Source: Tanypteryx hageni
Lineage: Eukaryota > Arthropoda > Insecta > Odonata > Petaluridae
DNA: 64,000 nt
Direction: 5' to 3'
NCBI GenBank assembly: GCA_028673005.1
Contig: CM054115.1
Coordinates: 107,813,172-107,877,171, forward strand
Position 1 is the stretch's first letter, and every line of letters starts with the position of its first letter. Both the position numbers and the translations under genes were made by a program. Below are positions 22,558-35,530 of this stretch, piece after piece. The notes beneath the pieces are model-generated. The model worked only from the letters and a program-made list of their open reading frames with translations. It was not told the origin of the DNA and did no database searches.

Positions 22558-24140
22558 AAAAACCTTCCCTTTTGAATTCGATGGCTTTTATGACGTCCGA
22601 GTTATTAGCGCACAAACATTCTCTTTTATATATTTGATAATTTATAAGTAGGGAATTTATTTTTCGGGTTGAAAATAAAATCGCAGTCGGGAGGCAGTTT
22701 TAAATTTTTTAAACAAATCGGGTTTTAATGAAAGCAAAGCAATTGCGTTTTTAAGGAATTCGTATTACAACAGGTTTAATAGAAATGAAATTTTTAATTA
22801 GTACACGTTATATTTTACACCTATTGTACACGTTATATATTTTTGGGACTGAATTGATTGCACATGTAAACTGGTAATATACAACAATGTCTGGAAGTGT
22901 CGCTGGTTGTTGCCGCTATTCGATCAACCTAACAAACAGCAAAGAATGCGATGTGTCGTGTGGCGAGTAAATTAAATTTTATATCTGTGATATGGTCAAA
23001 CGATAAAGTTTTATGTCTTACAGAAACTTTTCGTCCGTGTTCTTCTCCGTGACATGTAACGTCCGCATGAATCAATTACGTCTTCATTTCTGCCTATAAC
23101 TCTGTATTTGAAATAGTTATAATTAAGTGATAAACTCGAGATTTTAAATAAATTAGAGTCAAATCAATGAAGGTTATTTATATTAAATGTTGACGTGAGC
23201 TGGAATTGTAAAACGTTTGCATATTAAAATCGTGTCCAAAAGTTCCAAGCTTCTAGTTTAATATTAATTATTTAATTACCAGTGTGGCATTTTCGGGTTT
23301 ATTCGGGTTTCACCCGAATTTTTAAAGGAGGTATAAAACGCAAAATCGGGTAAAACCCAAAAATATATATATGTACCCTTCTTATAAGTGTCAGCCATTT
23401 CAGAAAAAAAGCTGCTATTCTATTTCGACTTGCTGACGTTCAGCAATGAGGGTGGTATGGTTCGTCCATAGCGTCGGGAGAGGTGAAAAAACGAGGGTTA
23501 ATACATGTAAAGGGTTTTGAGGGAAGAGCAAAGAGAACGAGAGAGAGAGAGAGTTAAAAAAGGAAGAAGGAAGGCCGCTTTGGCGTGGGCGGCTTCAGAT
23601 AGAATTCAGGAAATACGAGCACGAAGTTCATCTCGTGCCCAAGATGCCGAGCGGCGGATTAAGAGGGTCGCGAAAGATTTCGCCCGGAATACTTAATCGT
23701 AAGTTTTCGAGGATCGAACTCGGTGAGAAATTCGATTCGATGCGAGTCGCCCTCGCTCGTTCCTTCGTTCTCGTTCCAAAACTACGTCGACGGCGTGTCA
23801 TGTTTGTTATTCTAAACAGAGAAGAAGCCATTATAAGTGTGGCCTTCGAATGCGACGATTCTGTTCTGCCGAATTAGTTTTTCCACGTCCTAGCATCGGA
23901 AATAATCTTCTAAAGCTTAGAAATAAGGAAATTGTACATTTGGGCTTTTTTATTTATAAATAAGAGATGGAAAGTTTTACTTATATGGTATTTAAAAACG
24001 TATTCGGGGGAAATTTTAATATAATATCAAAGACCTTTTCTTTACGTTTTATCCTCGAAATCTCGCACTGAATAGAAATTAGCATATGGAAGATGCGCAG
24101 TTTGAACTTGAAATTTTTCTCAGTAATCGTGCCTTATTAA
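22558..24140. other. Intergenic DNA with a GA microsatellite
   Basis: A GAGAGA tract lies at about 23538-23554. CpG-rich sequence at 23560-23870 has open frames on both strands without recognisable domains. Confidence 0.45.
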
Positions 24141-24144
24141 AACA

Positions 24145-24276
24145 AGCAAGGACGGATTAAGGGGCTCGGGGGTCCCTGGCGCATAATTTTTTGCAGGTTC
24201 TCCCTCCACTCCACACAGTGTCTGGGGCCTCCGTGGGGTCCCTTTTATCACGGGGCCCTGGTGCAACTTCGCCACT
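24145..24276. mobile_element. hAT-like MITE relic
   Basis: Left end CAAGGACGGATTAAGGGGC and right end GGTGCAACTTCGCCACTG (inverted CAGTGGCGAAGTTGCACC) look like diverged hAT-type ends around a G/C-run core. No target duplication was found. Confidence 0.45.
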
Positions 24277-24731
24277 GCGCCCAGGTTAAGCCGGCATTGG
24301 AAATAAGCCTCTTACCGTCAGACTCAATTAAAAATATTTCGATTCGATATTACCCTATCGAAATAGAGTACAATATTTTAATGAAAAAATATATATAATA
24401 TTTTCATCGAACGCCAATCATTTAACGATTATATCCTATAAATCACTGATGTCGAATCTTTTCGGCTCGAGGACCACATAAACCACTTCCGCACTGATCG
24501 CGGGCCACACCTAGTCTAAAATACAATCGAAAATTAATTTAAGGAAATTATAGGGTTTACTCGATTAATTTTAAATTTATTTATTTATTTTTAGATAGAT
24601 AGTAAAATGCGAAATGTATCGTCATTACGATATTTTCGTTTTACGTTACATTGTGTCCTGCAATTGTTTAAGTGAAACATGCGGATTAAAACACTCGGGC
24701 ACCATTGCTCTAAATGCCCCATACGACACTC

Positions 24732-25084
24732 TTCCTTGCATTAATCTTTACGTGAAGAAGAGAACAATTAAAAAATTTAACTATGTTGCCGCCTAGAAAA
24801 TGTTCATCTAAACAGATAAATTTTGCGCTTAAAGGAGAATTTCGAGCGATTTAACATGTAATACGACAAAACATGAACAGAATTAAAATATTCTGTCTTT
24901 CGTGCATAAAATAAGCCATTTCCCATGATCGTAAGTTAATATATAGGTATATTTATATCCACATCAGTGAAGGGCTGCATGGCATTTCGGAGTTTCTCCA
25001 CACCATTTCCCATGCATTATTATGGAAATAGTATTTTGTTGACCCCGTGGGGTATAAGAGACCCCGCGGTCTGCAAACCTAGAC
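24732..25084. repeat. Direct repeat, copy 2 (353 bp)
   Basis: Second copy of the 22206-22557 sequence in the same orientation, ~2.5 kb away. It contains the same GACCCCGTGGGGT...ACCCCGCGGTC hairpin, with one arm substitution. Confidence 0.85.
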
Positions 25085-25611
25085 CAAGTTCTTCCTTTGG
25101 TCCATAGGATGGTCCATGAATTCGATAGCTCCAATGATGTAAAACCGTATAAAGAACATACATACACACACACTCTAAAATATTTATAAGATAGACATGA
25201 CGTATCCCTGATATATTACTGACATTTCCCTGCTATAAATTACTGTTGTTGCAGAAATGTTTTACGTTGGATAAACTTCATCACATACTAAATTCAGAGT
25301 CTCTCTTATTCAAGTAGTAGTTAAATTTTATTGAATAAAACTGATTAATATAGCTTATGTAAACAGCGCCGCAACTATTTGCACATTAAATTTAGTAACT
25401 TTGATTTTCATCTATACTTATTGAATTATTTACAACTTGGACTTGATAAAATGTTTATTCTGAGAATGTTTAAGCGAAGCTACTCATTGAAAACTCTTTG
25501 ACTTTTAGATATCGTTTTAATAGATACCTTCAAGATTTTTGTAGCAATGCCTTTTGTATAAAATTTCGCACAAGGTTCGGCTGGGAATAATTTTCAAACT
25601 AGAAAAAATTC

Positions 25612-25690
25612 TGTTATGACCGGGAATCGAACCTGGATCTTCCACTTGCTGGGCGGATATTCTACCACTGAGCTGTCGTAGCGGATTAAT
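25612..25690 (-). pseudogene. tRNA pseudogene or tRNA-derived repeat head
   Basis: The - strand reads CAGCTCAGTGGTAGAATA (D-arm/B-box-A-like) and GTGGAAGATCCAGGTTCGAT then TCCCGGTCAT (T-arm with GGTTCGATTCC B box). The anticodon stem TCCGC/GTGGA encloses CCAGCAA, giving anticodon AGC, but position 33 is C instead of the near-universal U. The acceptor arm pairs at only 5 of 7 positions. A second T-arm-like sequence in the opposite orientation (CCCGGGTTCGAATCCCGGTC) lies at 25709-25732. A functional tRNA is unlikely. Confidence 0.6.
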
Positions 25691-25799
25691 TCTCTCGTTT
25701 CTGAAAAATCCCGGGTTCGAATCCCGGTCATAGCAGAATTTATCTCGTTTCAAAATTATTCCCAAGTTTACAGCTAATGCCTGTCTGCTTAGGATCATA

Positions 25800-27170
<1,371 letters not shown>

Positions 27171-29235
27171 GCTACACTGGAGTCGAACAAATGACGTTGT
27201 TTGGACCTCGGACACACTTGTCACTTGGGATACAAACGGATTCCTTGTCACAGATAAGCCGTTTCCTCGTGACCGTCGCGTTCGTTTTTCCGTGGACTGC
27301 ACCCGCTCAACCTTTTACCTTCCGATGGTATGGTTTTGGCAAATGCCGGTGGACGTCGTTTGTCGAGCATTAAATTCCGCTTCCAATCTGCCTTCATCGC
27401 TTGCAATCATTGCGCGAACGGTTTGCTTCTTAAAGTGACTCGCACTCTCTCAAACGTGTTTCAGAGACGCTAGGTCTACAAATCGACGTATCTTCACTAG
27501 CGATAAACTTGAAATTGTTGCTATTTTTTAACGGCCTTCTTCTTTGCCGTTCCGGAAGAACACGCGGATCACCGTTAGAATAATTGGTCACGTTTGGAGG
27601 GCATATGCAATCAATGTCATCCCTTAATGATCCACTCGAAAAGATAAAAGGTAACGATTTCGTGGCGTTGCAGTGTTTATGAGACAGCACGAGGGCGAGA
27701 GAGTCATCCGTATCGAGAAAAAGTCTCTGTTATTGCGAAAAATAACGAACCTTATATGTTGAATCCATTCTTTGTAGACTCGTCATAACGCCTTCAACTG
27801 TTCGACATGCATTTTGTGCCGCCTTTTTCCTTTCGCATGACACTATCTTCCATTCTCTACGTACAGCAAAAAAAGGGTTTTCCTAACGCTCTCTGGATTG
27901 CCAATACAATGCAATCTTCCCTTAATTTAGCCTTCGTTCTTGACGCTCCTTTGTCTTTTAGACCTGTCACAGTCCTCAAACGACCGAAAAAAGTTTCCCC
28001 AAACTGCAATGTAAGTAGAGAGAGGCAGATGTTCCCCTTACATTTTCGCAAGTACGCGTATCTTATTAAACTTACGTATTTGACCGAGGTGACTCAGACG
28101 TGGTCAAAGTGGCTCTAAGTGCTCTCCAGTGTTGTTTACTTCAGCAGCTGTTATTCTTGATCGATGTAAGTGATTTTAGGGTAAAATAAATAAATGGAAA
28201 GGCCAACCTTTTAGGAGAAGATACCTTAGTGTGTAGAAGATTCGATTTAGGTAATATTGTTAGGAAACCTTCATGGAATTGTAAAATGAAGTAAGAATTA
28301 CCAAATAGAGTAAATATCAATAAATGTTTCGTTATTAAATTCACACGTTCGAAGAACTTTATTCGACACTATTAAGAAATTTCTGGGGGAAATCTTAAAT
28401 TCTTTAGCCGCTATAGATATTCAAGAGTGACTTTTAGTGTCGGCATATTATGGAGGAAGTGCTTAAGAGCATTGGTGCAGGAAAACCTTCGCAAGCGCCA
28501 GTCGAATGTGAAGGAAATCGCGCATCTCTCGCTCGTTCGGCCAATGATTGATTCGGCTGCTGCGCGTTCATGGAGCAAAAAGCACTTCTCGTTCAAAGAT
28601 AAATAAAATAAAAAATAATTTTTCAAAATGAAAACTTTTTAAATGCGCTACGAAACGACAGCGAATGATTTTTATCCTAAATAAACGCGAAAAATTGACA
28701 TTCAAAACGAATTTGCGGACCGATTCGACGCGTATTTGAAAATCGATGGTAGGAAAATAAAGTTCTGTCCTTTAAGGCTTTGTTTGATTCAATTCCCATA
28801 TTCGTACAATTATTTAAAATAATTATAAAATGTGATCGAAAGTTATTGTGCATCACTTCTCGTTAACGTAACTCCGGTACAACAACCTAGAGGTGTCGAA
28901 ACAGACAAACCGATTTCTGTTGATTTATAGTAAAAGTTTATAATAAATTCCGGATGATTAGATTCGTGGAGCACCTCGTGAATACAGTTTCATTCGCATT
29001 TCTCAGCGAGGATGGATTTAGGAAAATTCTGCTCTCTCGGAAATAATCAACTCTCTCCCTTCCTTTCACGCTCAGCAACTTGAGGCGTCCTCATCGACGG
29101 CCTCTCGAAAACAAAAATCCATTTGGTAAATTTACGCTCAAGTGCTTTTACGGGTATACAGGAACCGAAAAATGTTCCCGCTCATCTTCGCGGTGGGCGG
29201 CGTCGCCACCAGTGTCAGAGAAGTGGAGAAAGTGC
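27171..29235. other. Intergenic DNA, one repeat piece shared with 48 kb
   Basis: The stretch 28690-28790 (ACCGATTCGACGCGTATT...) resembles 48330-48420. No gene was recognised in open frames of up to 103 codons. Confidence 0.45.
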
Positions 29236-29239
29236 GCGT

Positions 29240-30665
29240 CGCCCAACATTCCCCTCACTCCCTTCCTTCCTCTCATCCTCTCCTCCTCCTTCCCGTGCTC
29301 CCTCTCTCCTCCCTCCACTTTCTTCCGTGCCCACCTCTCACTCCCTCCACCTCACTCCCTTCCTTCCTCTCATCCCCCCTCATTCCCTCCCGTGCCTCCT
29401 CTCTCCACTTCCTTTCTTCTGACACCCTACCCCTCACTCCCTTCCTTCCTCTCCTACTCTCACTCCCTTCCGTGCCCACCTCTCATTCCCTACACGTTAC
29501 TCCCTCTCATCCCCCTTTACTCCCTCCTGTGCTCCCTCTCACCTCCCTTCACTCCCTTTCGTACCCACCTCTTACTCCCTCCGCCTCTCTCCCTTCCTTC
29601 TTCTCATCCTCCCTCACTCCCTTCCTTACCTTCATCCCCCCTCACTCCCTTCCTTACCTTCATCCTCCCTCACTCCCTCTCATCCTCCCTCAATCCCTTC
29701 CTTCCTCTCATCCTCCCTCACTCCCTTCCTTCCTCTCATCCTCCCTCAATCCCTTCCTTCCTTTCATCCTCCCTCAATCCCTTCCTTCCTCTCATCCTCC
29801 CGCACTCCCTTCCTCTCATCCTCCCTCATTCCCTTCCTTCCTCACATCCCCCCTCACTCCCTTCCTTCCTCTCATCCCCCCTCATTCCTTTCCTTCCTTA
29901 TCCCCCCTCACTCCCTTCCTTACCTTCATCCTCCCTCACTCCCTTCCTTACCTCTCACTCCCTTCCTTACTATCATCCCCCCTCACTCCCTTCCTTCCTC
30001 TCATCCTCCCTCAATCCCTTCCTTCCTCTCATCCTCCCGCACTCCCTTCCTCTCATCCTCCCTCACTCCCTTCCTTCCTCCCATCCCCCCTCACTCACTT
30101 CTTTCCTCTCACCCCCCCTCACTCCCTTCCTTCCTCTCATCCCCCCTCATTCCTTTCCTTCCTTCTCCCCCCTCACTCCCTTCCTTCCTCTCATCCCCCC
30201 ACACTCCCTTCCTTCCTCTCATCCTCCCTTATTCACTTCCTTACGTTCATCCCCCCTCACTCCCTTCCTTACCTTCATCCTCCCTCACTCCCTTCCTTAC
30301 CTCTCACTCCCTTCCTTACCTCTCACTCCCTTCCTTATTATCATCCCCCCTCATTCCCTTCCTTCCTCATACCCCCTCACTCCCTTCCTTCCTCATCCCC
30401 CCTCACTCCCTTCCTTCCTCTCATCCTCCCTCAATCCCTTCCTTCCTCTCATCCTCCCGCACTCCCTTCCTCTCATCCTCCCTCACTCCCTTCCTTCCTC
30501 CCATCCCCCCTCACTCACTTCTTTCCTCTCATCCACCCTCACTCCCTTCCTTCCTCTCATCCCCCCTCATTCCTTTCCTTCCTTCTCCCCCCTCACTCCC
30601 TTCCTTCCTCTCATCCCCTTCACTCCTTCCCGTGTCCTCTCTCTCCTCCCCTCACTCCCTTGCTC
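29240..30665. repeat. Large CT-rich minisatellite with higher-order repeat
   Basis: About 1.4 kb of tandem CTCACTCCCTTCCTTCCTCT-type units (about 19-28 bp each, ending CATCC/CATCCCCC). The blocks 29974-30197 and 30394-30617 are almost identical at an offset of exactly 420 bp, which shows a higher-order duplication. The 543- and 510-residue open frames are Ser/Pro/Leu/His repeats with frame-independent openness and are not genes. Confidence 0.92.
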
Positions 30666-30899
30666 AACTTATAATTCTCAAAATCGTTCATTTTATGACT
30701 TTAAAATGTAGCCATTTTTATTAAATGGAAGTTTTTGGAACATTTTATTATGCAACGTAAAAAATAAACGAAATAAGATGACCCAAACGGAACTTATTAT
30801 GCCTACTTTCCCAAATTTCATAATTTAACGTTATAAAATATTACAAACATATTCGAACGGAGAACTAAATTGATCACGCGTATTTGTTTGGCAAAAATA

Positions 30900-31390
30900 A
30901 CGTATGGAGTATGTATTATACAGACTATCGAATCCGAGTCCAACAATAGTCGTTGAAATGGCAACGTTCTCGTAATGAGGGATAAAACTGCAAAAACGCC
31001 AGTATTTACGCGTAATTAGAAGAAATTTGATCGATAAATCAAATTCTACGATAAAAATTGGAATATTCATTCCTTTCTTCTGAGAATATCACAAATCCGG
31101 TTCCGATATTAAAATTCTAACATATTTTAATGTGCATGAGAAAATTACCGTGCACGATGGATTTTAGATTTCCCATGTATATCAAATGGGAAGGATAGTT
31201 TCTGGAATCGAATCCGAGGCTTTCAATCTCGCAACAAAAGCAACCCTCGAGAGCTCGGCCCCAGTAGCAAGAGATTTCCACCAAGTATCATGAAAATCTG
31301 TCTATTGGTTCAAAAGTTAATAAGGGGGGACAGGCAGACAGACACAATGAAGAAACTATAAGCCTATTTTCACTATGGAAAATAGCCTAA
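30900..31390. repeat. Dispersed repeat family Z, copy 1
   Basis: Matches 35055-35530: GCACGATGGATTT.AGATTTCC, CCTGGAATCGAA..C.G, ATCATGAAAATC.GT..ATTG, GGTTCAAAAGTT and a CAGACAGACA-type tail. The layout (tRNA-like 'GGAATCGAA' and a 3' tail ending in ACAGACAGACA) recalls a SINE or non-LTR element 3' end. It encodes nothing. Confidence 0.7.
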
Positions 31391-31628
31391 AAATGAGATC
31401 CATTAGACTATTCATATAAATTGGACTCAAACAATCTTCTATCCTGTAGTTTAGTTTAATTAATGTTCAACTCCGCAAAGTTACGTCTAGACAATTGAGT
31501 AGTATTTTATACGTTTTTCTTTCGGTTCTCCTCTCACTAATTTGGGATAGTTTGCCATTGATTACTTGATTCAACAAATTTTACGCGAATTTCATGTATG
31601 TCTGACAAACGGGTGATGTCCGTATAGA

Positions 31629-31745
31629 ACAGCGGTTCCCAACCTTTTTCACTTCCCGAACCCCTAAGCTAACTTATTTCTAGTCGCGAACCCCTTGGAT
31701 CAACCTTTTATCTTCGCGAACCCCTTGAGTTGTAAAATTTTTGGC
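31629..31745 (+). mobile_element. hAT-like element end
   Basis: CAGCGGTTCCCAACCTTTTT at 31631 is close to the well-known hAT terminal sequence CAGNGGTTCTCAACC, followed by CGCGAACCCC repeats. The opposite end was not found, so this is a fragment. Confidence 0.5.
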
Positions 31746-31895
31746 GGCGAAGTAAATTTTGTAAAAACGGATTAAAGAATTAAGATTCACAAAAGAGGGC
31801 AACATTCACGCAATCGCTTCTCATTGCATCGTCTCCGCGTCTCTCCTTTTCGCTCTCCCGTTCCAATCTTTTTCTCAAACCGCGAGTCACGCGAA

Positions 31896-32475
31896 TTAAA
31901 ACCCTCGTCCTCTTCCATTTTCCTCCGATGTCTTCATCTCTCTCCCTCTCTTTCCCTCTTTCTTTCTCCCTGTCTTTCCCCCTCTCCCTCTTTTTCCCTC
32001 TCTCCATCTCTTTCTCTCTCTCCCTTTCTTTCCCTCTCTTCCCCTCTCTCCTGCTCTTTCCCTCTCCTGCGCTTTCCCTCTCTTTCTCTCTCCCTCTATT
32101 TCTATCTCTCTCTTTCCCTCTTTATCTCTCTCTCCCTCTCTATTTCTCTCTCTCCCTCTCTTTTCCTCTTTCTCCCTCTTTTTTCCTCTATCCCTCTCTT
32201 TCTCTCTCTCTCCCTCTTTCCATCTCTCCCCCTCTCTCCTGCTCTTTTCCTCCCTCTCTACTACTCTACTACTATCTCTTTCCCTCTTTCTTTCTCTCCT
32301 CTCTTTCCATCTCTCCCTCTCTTTCCCTCTCTTTCTTTCTCTCTCTCTTTCTCTTTCCCTCTCTCTCACTCTTTCCCTCTCCCTCTCTCTTTCTCTCTCC
32401 CTCTCTCTTTCTCTCTCCCTCTCTCTTTCTCTCTCCCTCTCTCTTTCTCTCTCCCTCTATCCTCCTCCTCATTTC
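31896..32475. repeat. CT-rich array (TCTC/CCCTCTCT)
   Basis: About 580 bp of almost pure pyrimidine on the + strand. Its end (about 32380-32458) is an 18-bp tandem CCTCTCTCTTTCTCTCTC repeated at least four times. Overlapping open frames on both strands are low-complexity artefacts. Confidence 0.9.
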
Positions 32476-32860
32476 GCCTTTCCCATTTCCGCTTCAGTGA
32501 CGGAGAGAGTATGGATTCATGTCCCTTTGTTCCTAACTCTGTCCAACTTGATTCAATTGAAGATCTTTTTTATCGGACCTTATAGCATTATGCCCTCCAT
32601 TCTTGCCCTCCCAATCAAAATCCATTGTAGTTGTCGCCCGCTGTCCGTTGTGCCCGCGCCGCACCGTTCCCTCTTCCACCTCAACCTTCCTTGCATTTTG
32701 TACTCTCTCTTCTCTCATTCTCCCTCCCGATGGATCAATAAAGAATGCTTCAAGTTTCCTTTTAGAAATTTTAGAATATTCTAATGGTCCCAAATACTTA
32801 AGATTAAGAGCAGCAAGTTCCAAAATATGCTATAGTGTCTAGGAATGAGATATTACTCGT

Positions 32861-33065
32861 TGTAACGAGACCAGACCGATAACGGACTTTGCTGTTCATT
32901 TTATTTTGTTTTTGCGCGCAGCCAACAGGGTGCGCGTCAGTTCTCTCCTCTCTTGTGGAAGCTTATGTAGTGTAGTGTGCGCCCCAGGCGATTAAAGGTG
33001 TTTGTGTTTTTACGCGTAACTTTCATTTGTGCCCTTTCCTCTCCGAGAAACCCTAGCCCGTCACA
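32861..33065 (+). mobile_element. Probable short solo LTR
   Basis: Begins TGTAACGAGACC and ends CCCGTCACA (TG...CA). It is flanked on both sides by TCGT (32857-32860 and 33066-33069), fitting a 4-bp target duplication. The 3' part has an ATTAAAGGTGTTTGTG block suited to LTR polyadenylation. At 205 bp it is a short Gypsy-like LTR. No internal retrotransposon sequence adjoins it. Confidence 0.6.
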
Positions 33066-33386
33066 TCGTAAAATTACCAAATGCCATAACATTTTTTATA
33101 ACAGTGTTTTCAATTAATGGTTAGCGAATTTTTCGAGAGAATAGCCAAACATATTCGTAACGAATGATTACAAATGCAGTTCTATTTAAAGAAATATATT
33201 AGTGCATAATATATAATTCAATGGATTATAGGATGACTAATTTGTAATAATAACACAATTGCTATTTTGCAATGATAAGAATAAGGAAAAATGTATTATT
33301 CGAAACGATTTGAAAATTTAATTTCTTATTTTTTAAAGCTATAAGGATCTAAGAAAAGCTAACGTTCATGAGGAGAAGGTTTAGAG

Positions 33387-33635
33387 CAGTGGTTCTTAAA
33401 CTTTCAATTATCACGGCTCGCTTGAATATTATGCGGCCCGCTTTGAAATTAAATTAGTAAAAATAAGCAACTTTAATACGAATTTCTTCATTATATATAA
33501 CTATTAATAGTTTTTATAACATCGTATTTCCGAGAATTTCCTGATAAAATGTTATTATTCGTAATTTCTTTTTGCATTTCACCTTACTTGAAAAATAATT
33601 TTGGCTCCCCCTACCTCATAGTTTAAGAAACACTG
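33387..33635. mobile_element. hAT MITE
   Basis: Starts CAGTGGTTCTTAAACTTTC and ends AGTTTAAGAAACACTG (inverted CAGTGTTTCTTAAACT). Flanks GTTTAGAG and GTGTCGAG agree at 6 of 8 positions, as expected of an old 8-bp duplication. Contains a GCGGCCCGC motif typical of this MITE group. Confidence 0.8.
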
Positions 33636-33639
33636 GTGT

Positions 33640-34400
33640 CGAGTTCGGTCCATTGCATTTGCAGTTGTGCTGATATAATATTTTGTGATCTCTTCATATA
33701 AGAAACAATCTAAAGTGGTCTTTAAAAAAACGTTCCTGAAGACATTCAAAATTGAAGATAACGAGGTATATCTGCATCATATTCAAGTCTTATGTGAAAA
33801 TATTTTTTATTTAATCGCAGGTTAATTCAGATATACCATTTAATGGACTACTCTTTTTCCACGAAATTCGTTAATTTAAGCATACTGAGGAGTAGGTTCA
33901 ATCCTTTGTCCAGAAATATTAAATTAATGAATTACGAATATTATTGAACAAATTTGTATGAATAACAAGAAGTCCAAACCAGGACTAATGCAGGCTGGTT
34001 TCCCGAAGTTCACGTGATTACTTACTTACTTATGTAAGTATATTGACAGGAAATGTTTCAGTATGTTTTAGTCATTCCAAGGAATTCTTATACCATAAAT
34101 ACCACTTGTTGTTCATAGTTTATCAATGATAAAGAAAAATTGGAAAAGAAATTAATAGAGCGTTATCAGGTTTAAAATACTAAAAACAATGTCAAAATCT
34201 CTTTCTGACATATTTTGCATGTATTTTTTTTTAATAAACGAATTTAATAAATGTTACTGTTTACACGCTAATGTGTCTGTATCGACTGTTCATAGCTGAA
34301 GAGTAGTCGTGCGGAAAAGAAAACAAGATGGAAAAGTATACTCCATAAATGGAATACACAGAGATTTCAAAGGCGTTCTTAATGGGAAATACGTATGAAA
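33640..34400. other. No gene seen
   Basis: AT-rich, low-coding sequence. A short CTTACTTACTTA run is at about 34019-34032. Confidence 0.45.
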
Positions 34401-34404
34401 CGGT

Positions 34405-35030
34405 ATCGAAAGATCAGGTGATTCTCGAATTTTTATCCCCGAAACTCTAGTCTCGGGGACTATCTTGTAGTAAATGTTGTTCTCTATCCAAATAAATTTT
34501 TTAATCTATACTTCACAGATAATATAAGAGAATGGGAGAGAAATATATGGATTTTTAATTGTTGTTTGCTGAGAGAACCGTCTTCGAGATCGATGTAAAC
34601 AAAATATGCGATATTTTGCTTGGGATTTTCTTGAATTTCTATCTCCGAAACCATAACTCGTAATTACGTGGCCTCGCGGACTTTCTTGTTGTAAATGTTG
34701 TTCTCTATCCGAATAATGTTTGTAATCTATACCTTATAGACCATATAAGAGCTAGGGAGAGAAAATTTTGGTATTTCATTGTTGCTTGACGGACGCCATT
34801 TAACGAGATACGAGTATAAGTTCATTAAAGTAATTATGTAAAGTGCAAGTTCTAATTGACGGATTCAGTTGAAAATTACAATTGAACGATAAATTTTAAT
34901 AAAGACCACTCATACTTAATTAAATTAAAATCCGTCCAGCGGTTTAGGAAATAAAAGTTACGACGGACGGACCAGACGTGCTCATAAGGCGTTTCGCTAT
35001 TACCGCTTCGCTGGTAAAGAACGCCTAATA
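34405..35030. repeat. Two diverged direct units of ~230 bp
   Basis: GTAAATGTTGTTCTCTATCC and the following AATCTATAC..C, 'ATATAAGA', 'GGGAGAGAAA' and TTGTTG/CTTG text occur twice, from about 34470 and 34695. The 3' side has CCGTCCAGCGGTTTAGGAAA and GACGGACGGACC, of a kind common at the 3' ends of arthropod dispersed repeats. Confidence 0.65.
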
Positions 35031-35054
35031 ACCCATTTATTCACTCGTCTATGC

Positions 35055-35530
35055 TCAAGCCGAGTTCGATAATAATTGTCTCCATGGCAACAATCCGATA
35101 AAATGCGATTTAAAACGCAAGAACGCTATGTCTTAATAGAAATGCAAGAAAATACGATCAATTATCAAAATTCGGTGATAGGAATTAGAATCTATACGCT
35201 TTTCCCCTTATAACAGTACAAACCTCGCTCCGATATCACTATTTTAAGATATTTTAATGTATTATAGAAAATATCACTGCACGATGGATTTGAGATTTCC
35301 TATGCAAAACAAATGGACAGAAAACGTTCCTGGAATCGAACCCGGGACTTAAACCTTCGCCAAATACAATACAACCCGGAGGTGGACCCAGGTAGCACGA
35401 GCCTCATACCAAGTTTCATGAAAATCGGTTCATTGGTTCAAAAGTTGTTAGTAGGGGGCACACACACACACACACACAGACAGGATCTTTTCATAAGACT
35501 GTTTCCTTTGGAAACCAGCCTAAAAATACA
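35055..35530. repeat. Dispersed repeat family Z, copy 2, with a CA tract
   Basis: Second copy of the 30900-31390 family in the same orientation. It contains a (CA)n tract at about 35458-35478 in place of the copy 1 tail. Confidence 0.7.

Noticed and set aside
25612..25690. Functional tRNA gene
   Set aside because: C at position 33, weak acceptor pairing and an adjacent inverted T-arm argue for a pseudogene or SINE head.
29080..30711. 543- and 510-codon Ser/Pro/Leu-rich open frames
   Set aside because: They arise because the CT-rich minisatellite lacks stop codons in several frames at once; there is no conserved domain and the frames track repeat units, not codons.
31824..32585. 253-codon Leu/Ser/Pro open frame and Arg/Glu-rich frames on the other strand
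   Set aside because: Low-complexity CT array; no start context, splice sites or domain.
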